A model generated the notes under the pieces. That model saw nothing but the letters and a program-made list of their open reading frames with translations, had not been told where the DNA came from and searched no databases. Below, in pieces: positions 41,939 to 44,056 of a stretch of 44,056 bases of DNA; position 1 is the first letter of the stretch; each line of letters begins with the position of its first letter. This DNA comes from an uncultured Collinsella sp. (GTDB lineage Bacteria > Actinomycetota > Coriobacteriia > Coriobacteriales > Coriobacteriaceae), in NCBI GenBank assembly GCA_902494345.1, contig CABUSV010000019.1:1-44056 (forward strand). The letters are read 5' to 3'. The position numbers and the translations under genes are program-made.

Positions 41939-41968
41939 TTGGGTCGTAAACGCTCATAAGTATATACT
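41939..41968 (+). promoter_or_regulatory. Promoter of serS with a palindromic -10
   Basis: TTGGGT (41939-41944) and TATACT (41963-41968) are 18 bases apart. The -10 lies in the palindrome AAGTATATACTT (41958-41969), so TATACT also reads on the minus strand (41964-41959), 45 bases before the small membrane protein start. A minus-strand -35-like TTGTAC is 15 bases upstream of it. Confidence 0.5.
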
Positions 41969-42025
41969 TGCCCATACATGTACAAGGTTGCAACCTAAAT
42001 GGAATGTATATCGCCGGAGGATCTA

Positions 42026-43309
42026 ATGCTTGATATCAAGTTTGTTCGCGAGAACCCCGATGCCATCGATGTCGCCATGGCTAACCGCCAGACGTCTTGG
42101 GATCGCGAGAAGTTCTTTGAGCTCGACGACGAGCGTCGTGCCGTCATCACCGAGGTCGAGGAGCTCCAGGCTACGCGTAATGCCGAGTCCAAGAAGATCG
42201 GCGCCCTGATGAAGGAGGGCAAGAAGGACGAGGCCGAGGCCGCCAAGGAGGCCGTGCGCGCCGTCAACGAGAAGATTGACGGTCTGGCCGAGCGCCGTAC
42301 TGCTCTCGAGCAGGAGCAGTACGACTTCATGGCTCACCTGCCCAACATTCCTTGCGAGGCCACGCCGTACGGCAAGGACGAGGACGAGAATATTGAGCGC
42401 CGTCGTTGGGGCACCCCGCGCGAGTTCGACTTCGACTTTAAGCCGCATTGGGATCTGGGCACCGATCTGGACATCCTCGACTTCGAGCGCGGCAACAAGC
42501 TCTCCGGCAGCCGTTTTACCGTTCTCGGTGGCGCTGGCGCCCGCCTGGAGCGCGCCCTCATCAACTTCTTCCTCGATACGCACACCAGCCGTGGTTTTAA
42601 GGAGTGGTGGCCGCCCATCATCGTCAAGCGTCAGACCATGTTTGGCACGGGTCAGCTGCCCAAGTTCGAGGACGACGCCTATCACGTCTCGGGTGACAAC
42701 TTCCTGATCCCCACCGCCGAGGTCGTGCTCACCAACCTGCACGCCGGCGAGGTCCTCGACGCCGACACCCTGCCGCGCCGCTACACCGCCTTCACCCCCT
42801 GCTTCCGCGAGGAGGCCGGTTCCGCCGGTCGCGACACCCGCGGCATCATCCGTCAGCACGAGTTCGACAAGGTCGAGATGGTCAAGTTCGCTAAGCCGGA
42901 GGAGTCCGACGAGGAGCTCGAGAGCATGACCGCCGAGGCCGAGTACCTGCTGCAGCAGCTGGGCCTTCCGTATCGCGTGATTAGCCTGTGCACCGGCGAC
43001 TTGGGCTTCTCTGCCCGTCAGACCTACGACGTCGAGGTCTGGCTGCCGAGCTACAACGCCTACAAGGAGATCAGCTCCTGCTCCAACTGCGGTGACTTCC
43101 AGGCTCGCCGCGCCAACATCAAGTATCGCGACCCCGAGAACTTCAAGGGTTCGCGCTACCTGCACACCCTCAATGGTTCCGGCCTGCCGGCCGGCCGCAC
43201 CATGGCCGCCATTCTGGAGAACTACCAGAACGCCGACGGCACCATCACGATCCCCGAGGTTCTGCGTCCTTACATGGGTGGTCTCGAGAAGATCGAGCCG
43301 GTCGCGTAA
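42026..43309 (+). CDS. serS: Seryl-tRNA synthetase
   Basis: SerRS charges tRNA-Ser. The 427-residue protein has the N-terminal coiled coil that grips the long variable arm of the tRNA (about 30-105). The class II core follows, with motif 2 TPCFREEAGSAGRDTRG near 255 and motif 3 GSGLPAGRTMAAILENYQ near 380. The start is the ATG at 42026 (MLDIKFVRENP), with CGGAGG 5 bases upstream; the frame is open 9 codons further, which was rejected. Single gene with its own promoter and terminator. Confidence 0.97.
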   Translation: MLDIKFVRENPDAIDVAMANRQTSWDREKFFELDDERRAVITEVEELQATRNAESKKIGALMKEGKKDEAEAAKEAVRAVNEKIDGLAERRTALEQEQYDFMAHLPNIPCEATPYGKDEDENIERRRWGTPREFDFDFKPHWDLGTDLDILDFERGNKLSGSRFTVLGGAGARLERALINFFLDTHTSRGFKEWWPPIIVKRQTMFGTGQLPKFEDDAYHVSGDNFLIPTAEVVLTNLHAGEVLDADTLPRRYTAFTPCFREEAGSAGRDTRGIIRQHEFDKVEMVKFAKPEESDEELESMTAEAEYLLQQLGLPYRVISLCTGDLGFSARQTYDVEVWLPSYNAYKEISSCSNCGDFQARRANIKYRDPENFKGSRYLHTLNGSGLPAGRTMAAILENYQNADGTITIPEVLRPYMGGLEKIEPVA

Positions 43310-43333
43310 GTTGGCTGCATAGGGAATATGCAA

Positions 43334-43360
43334 GGGCGCTCCTTCGGGGGCGCCCTATTT
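43334..43360 (+). terminator. Terminator of serS
   Basis: GGGCGCTCC and GGGGCGCCC pair (one T-G) around a stable TTCG tetraloop, followed by TATTT. Confidence 0.8.
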
Positions 43361-43409
43361 CGTGCGCAGGTCCATACCATGCCGTGCGGACAGCTCAATA
43401 GAAAACACA

Positions 43410-43423
43410 CGAACAGCTGTTCT
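43410..43423 (+). promoter_or_regulatory. LexA-like box
   Basis: CGAACAGCTGTTCT contains the perfect palindrome GAAC-AGCT-GTTC, matching the GAAC-N4-GTTC core of LexA sites in Gram-positive bacteria. It overlaps the -35 region of a promoter whose -10 would be TATGCT (43444-43449), and lies 60 bases before the next gene. A second palindrome, CTGTATACAG, overlaps its right end (43422-43431). Confidence 0.55.
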
Positions 43424-43482
43424 GTATACAGCCATCTACCTGCTATGCTTTTGCTAAATAAGAGCGAGAGAAAGGGGACGCG

Positions 43483-43860
43483 ATGGAGCTGTTTGATGAT
43501 CGGGTGGTTTTGTTTGAGAGCGACGAGGGTGGGGAGTACCTGCTTGTAACGTGTGAGCCGTCTGGCATGGGTGGCCTGGTGGTTCGACAGACGAGTGAGG
43601 GTCCGTTGACCCAATGGTGTTTTGAGGAGTCGCCGCATGTGGTCGAGACCTTTGTGACGCACGTGGGGCTTGTGGCGCTGGAGCACTTCTATGGAGTTGG
43701 GACTTCCAACCAGGTCGCGCGCATGCTGAGCATCTCGTTTGCCGATTATGATTGTGCCCAGCGGGTGAGATCGCTCCTGAGGGAACTTGATGCCAAGTTT
43801 GACGTGATCGAAAAGCCAATCGATCGTACGGGGAACGGTGGTATATGCGGAGCAGCATGA
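43483..43860 (+). CDS. Unknown protein, possibly SOS-regulated
   Basis: I do not recognise this 125-residue soluble protein. It begins with beta-strand-like sequence (RVVLFESDEGGEYLLVTCEP), has a middle helix region (HVVETFVTHVGLVALEHFYG) and a C-terminal helix (CAQRVRSLLRELDAKFDVIE). No membrane helix or signal peptide is seen. AAAGGGG lies 6 bases before the ATG. The LexA-like box upstream suggests DNA-damage control, but this is only inference. tRNA-Arg follows on the same strand. Confidence 0.65.
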   Translation: MELFDDRVVLFESDEGGEYLLVTCEPSGMGGLVVRQTSEGPLTQWCFEESPHVVETFVTHVGLVALEHFYGVGTSNQVARMLSISFADYDCAQRVRSLLRELDAKFDVIEKPIDRTGNGGICGAA

Positions 43861-43896
43861 CAAAACTGCGTTTCACAAAAAAGTTTGAGATTGAGC

Positions 43897-43926
43897 TTGA
43901 CTCCAATAAGCTAAAGTGGTTTTATA
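43897..43926 (+). promoter_or_regulatory. Promoter of tRNA-Arg
   Basis: TTGACT (43897-43902) and TTTATA (43921-43926) are 18 bases apart, 11 bases before the tRNA. An A tract lies upstream (43876-43882). Confidence 0.55.
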
Positions 43927-43937
43927 TGTCTTGCGCT

Positions 43938-44014
43938 GCGGCGTTACCTCAGCTGGATAGAGGGTCTGACTACGAATCAGAACGTCATAGGTTCGAATCC
44001 TATACGCCGCACCA
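43938..44014 (+). tRNA. tRNA-Arg (anticodon ACG)
   Basis: The acceptor GCGGCGT pairs with ACGCCGC, the D arm is CCTC/GAGG, and the anticodon stem TCTGA/TCAGA encloses CTACGAA (anticodon ACG, normally edited to ICG). The T arm ATAGG/CCTAT has TTCGAAT. CCA is encoded. Confidence 0.95.
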
Positions 44015-44024
44015 ATTGAACTTG

Positions 44025-44052
44025 AAGCCTCCGGCAACGGGGGCTTTTCTTT
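44025..44052 (+). terminator. Terminator of tRNA-Arg
   Basis: AAGCCTCCG and CGGGGGCTT pair (one T-G) around a GCAA tetraloop, followed by TTCTTT. The loop is the same as in the tRNA-Phe and tRNA-Leu terminators. Confidence 0.88.
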
Positions 44053-44056
44053 TATG

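Overview
The window is GC-rich chromosomal DNA from a bacterium, most likely a gut Coriobacteriia of the Collinsella type (phylum Actinomycetota). This is inferred from codon use, from a secretin-less Tad pilus locus, from the endonuclease-like protein typical of that group, and from the housekeeping gene set; no 16S gene is present to prove it. Nearly all genes have clear Shine-Dalgarno sites, and several starts were moved to an internal ATG, GTG or TTG on that basis.

Layout. 1-1434: tRNA-Val (minus strand) and an EamA transporter. 1584-5311: a large DUF4012 membrane protein and glmM. 5578-7152: an M32 carboxypeptidase (minus). 7293-11372: a T-box leader, then pheS and pheT. 11495-14332: a nickel/cobalt ECF transporter (nikM/cbiM-N fusion, cbiQ, cbiO) behind a promoter and a NikR-like inverted repeat. 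14413-16331: a zinc-dependent phospholipase C-like protein and a convergent endonuclease-like protein. 16759-18219: pyk (minus). 18514-21343: a Ca2+-type P-ATPase behind a structured leader RNA. 21570-22754: rsgA. 23007-32596: a Tad/Flp pilus locus (cpaB, tadZ, a broken tadA, tadB, tadC, flp, several pseudopilin-like genes, a large TadG-like protein) ending in a DUF192 protein. 32694-33058: tRNA-Phe with a duplicated 3' end and terminator. 33311-38806: a GH5-like protein, rsmI, metG, rsmA and tatD. 38810-41583: tRNA-Leu, a 219-bp inverted-repeat element, an SPFH protein, rlmH and proC. 41741-43309: a 57-residue membrane protein (minus) divergent from serS. 43410-44056: an unknown gene behind a LexA-like box, then tRNA-Arg.

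Many genes serve translation: three aminoacyl-tRNA synthetases (Phe, Met, Ser), three rRNA modification enzymes (RsmI, RsmA, RlmH), RsgA for 30S assembly, and four tRNA genes. The T-box before pheST should sense uncharged tRNA-Phe, whose gene lies 25 kb downstream. The Tad locus is compact, with overlapping start and stop codons, but its motor ATPase gene carries both an in-frame stop and a one-base deletion, so this strain may be unable to build the pilus unless a second copy exists or the lesions are sequence errors.

The most novel-looking items are: the two-hairpin leader of the Ca2+ ATPase, with complementary loops and a sequestered ribosome binding site; the tRNA-Phe tail duplication around an array of three hairpins; the 219-bp inverted-repeat element; the GH5-like protein without its usual acid/base glutamate; and the small genes next to regulatory palindromes.
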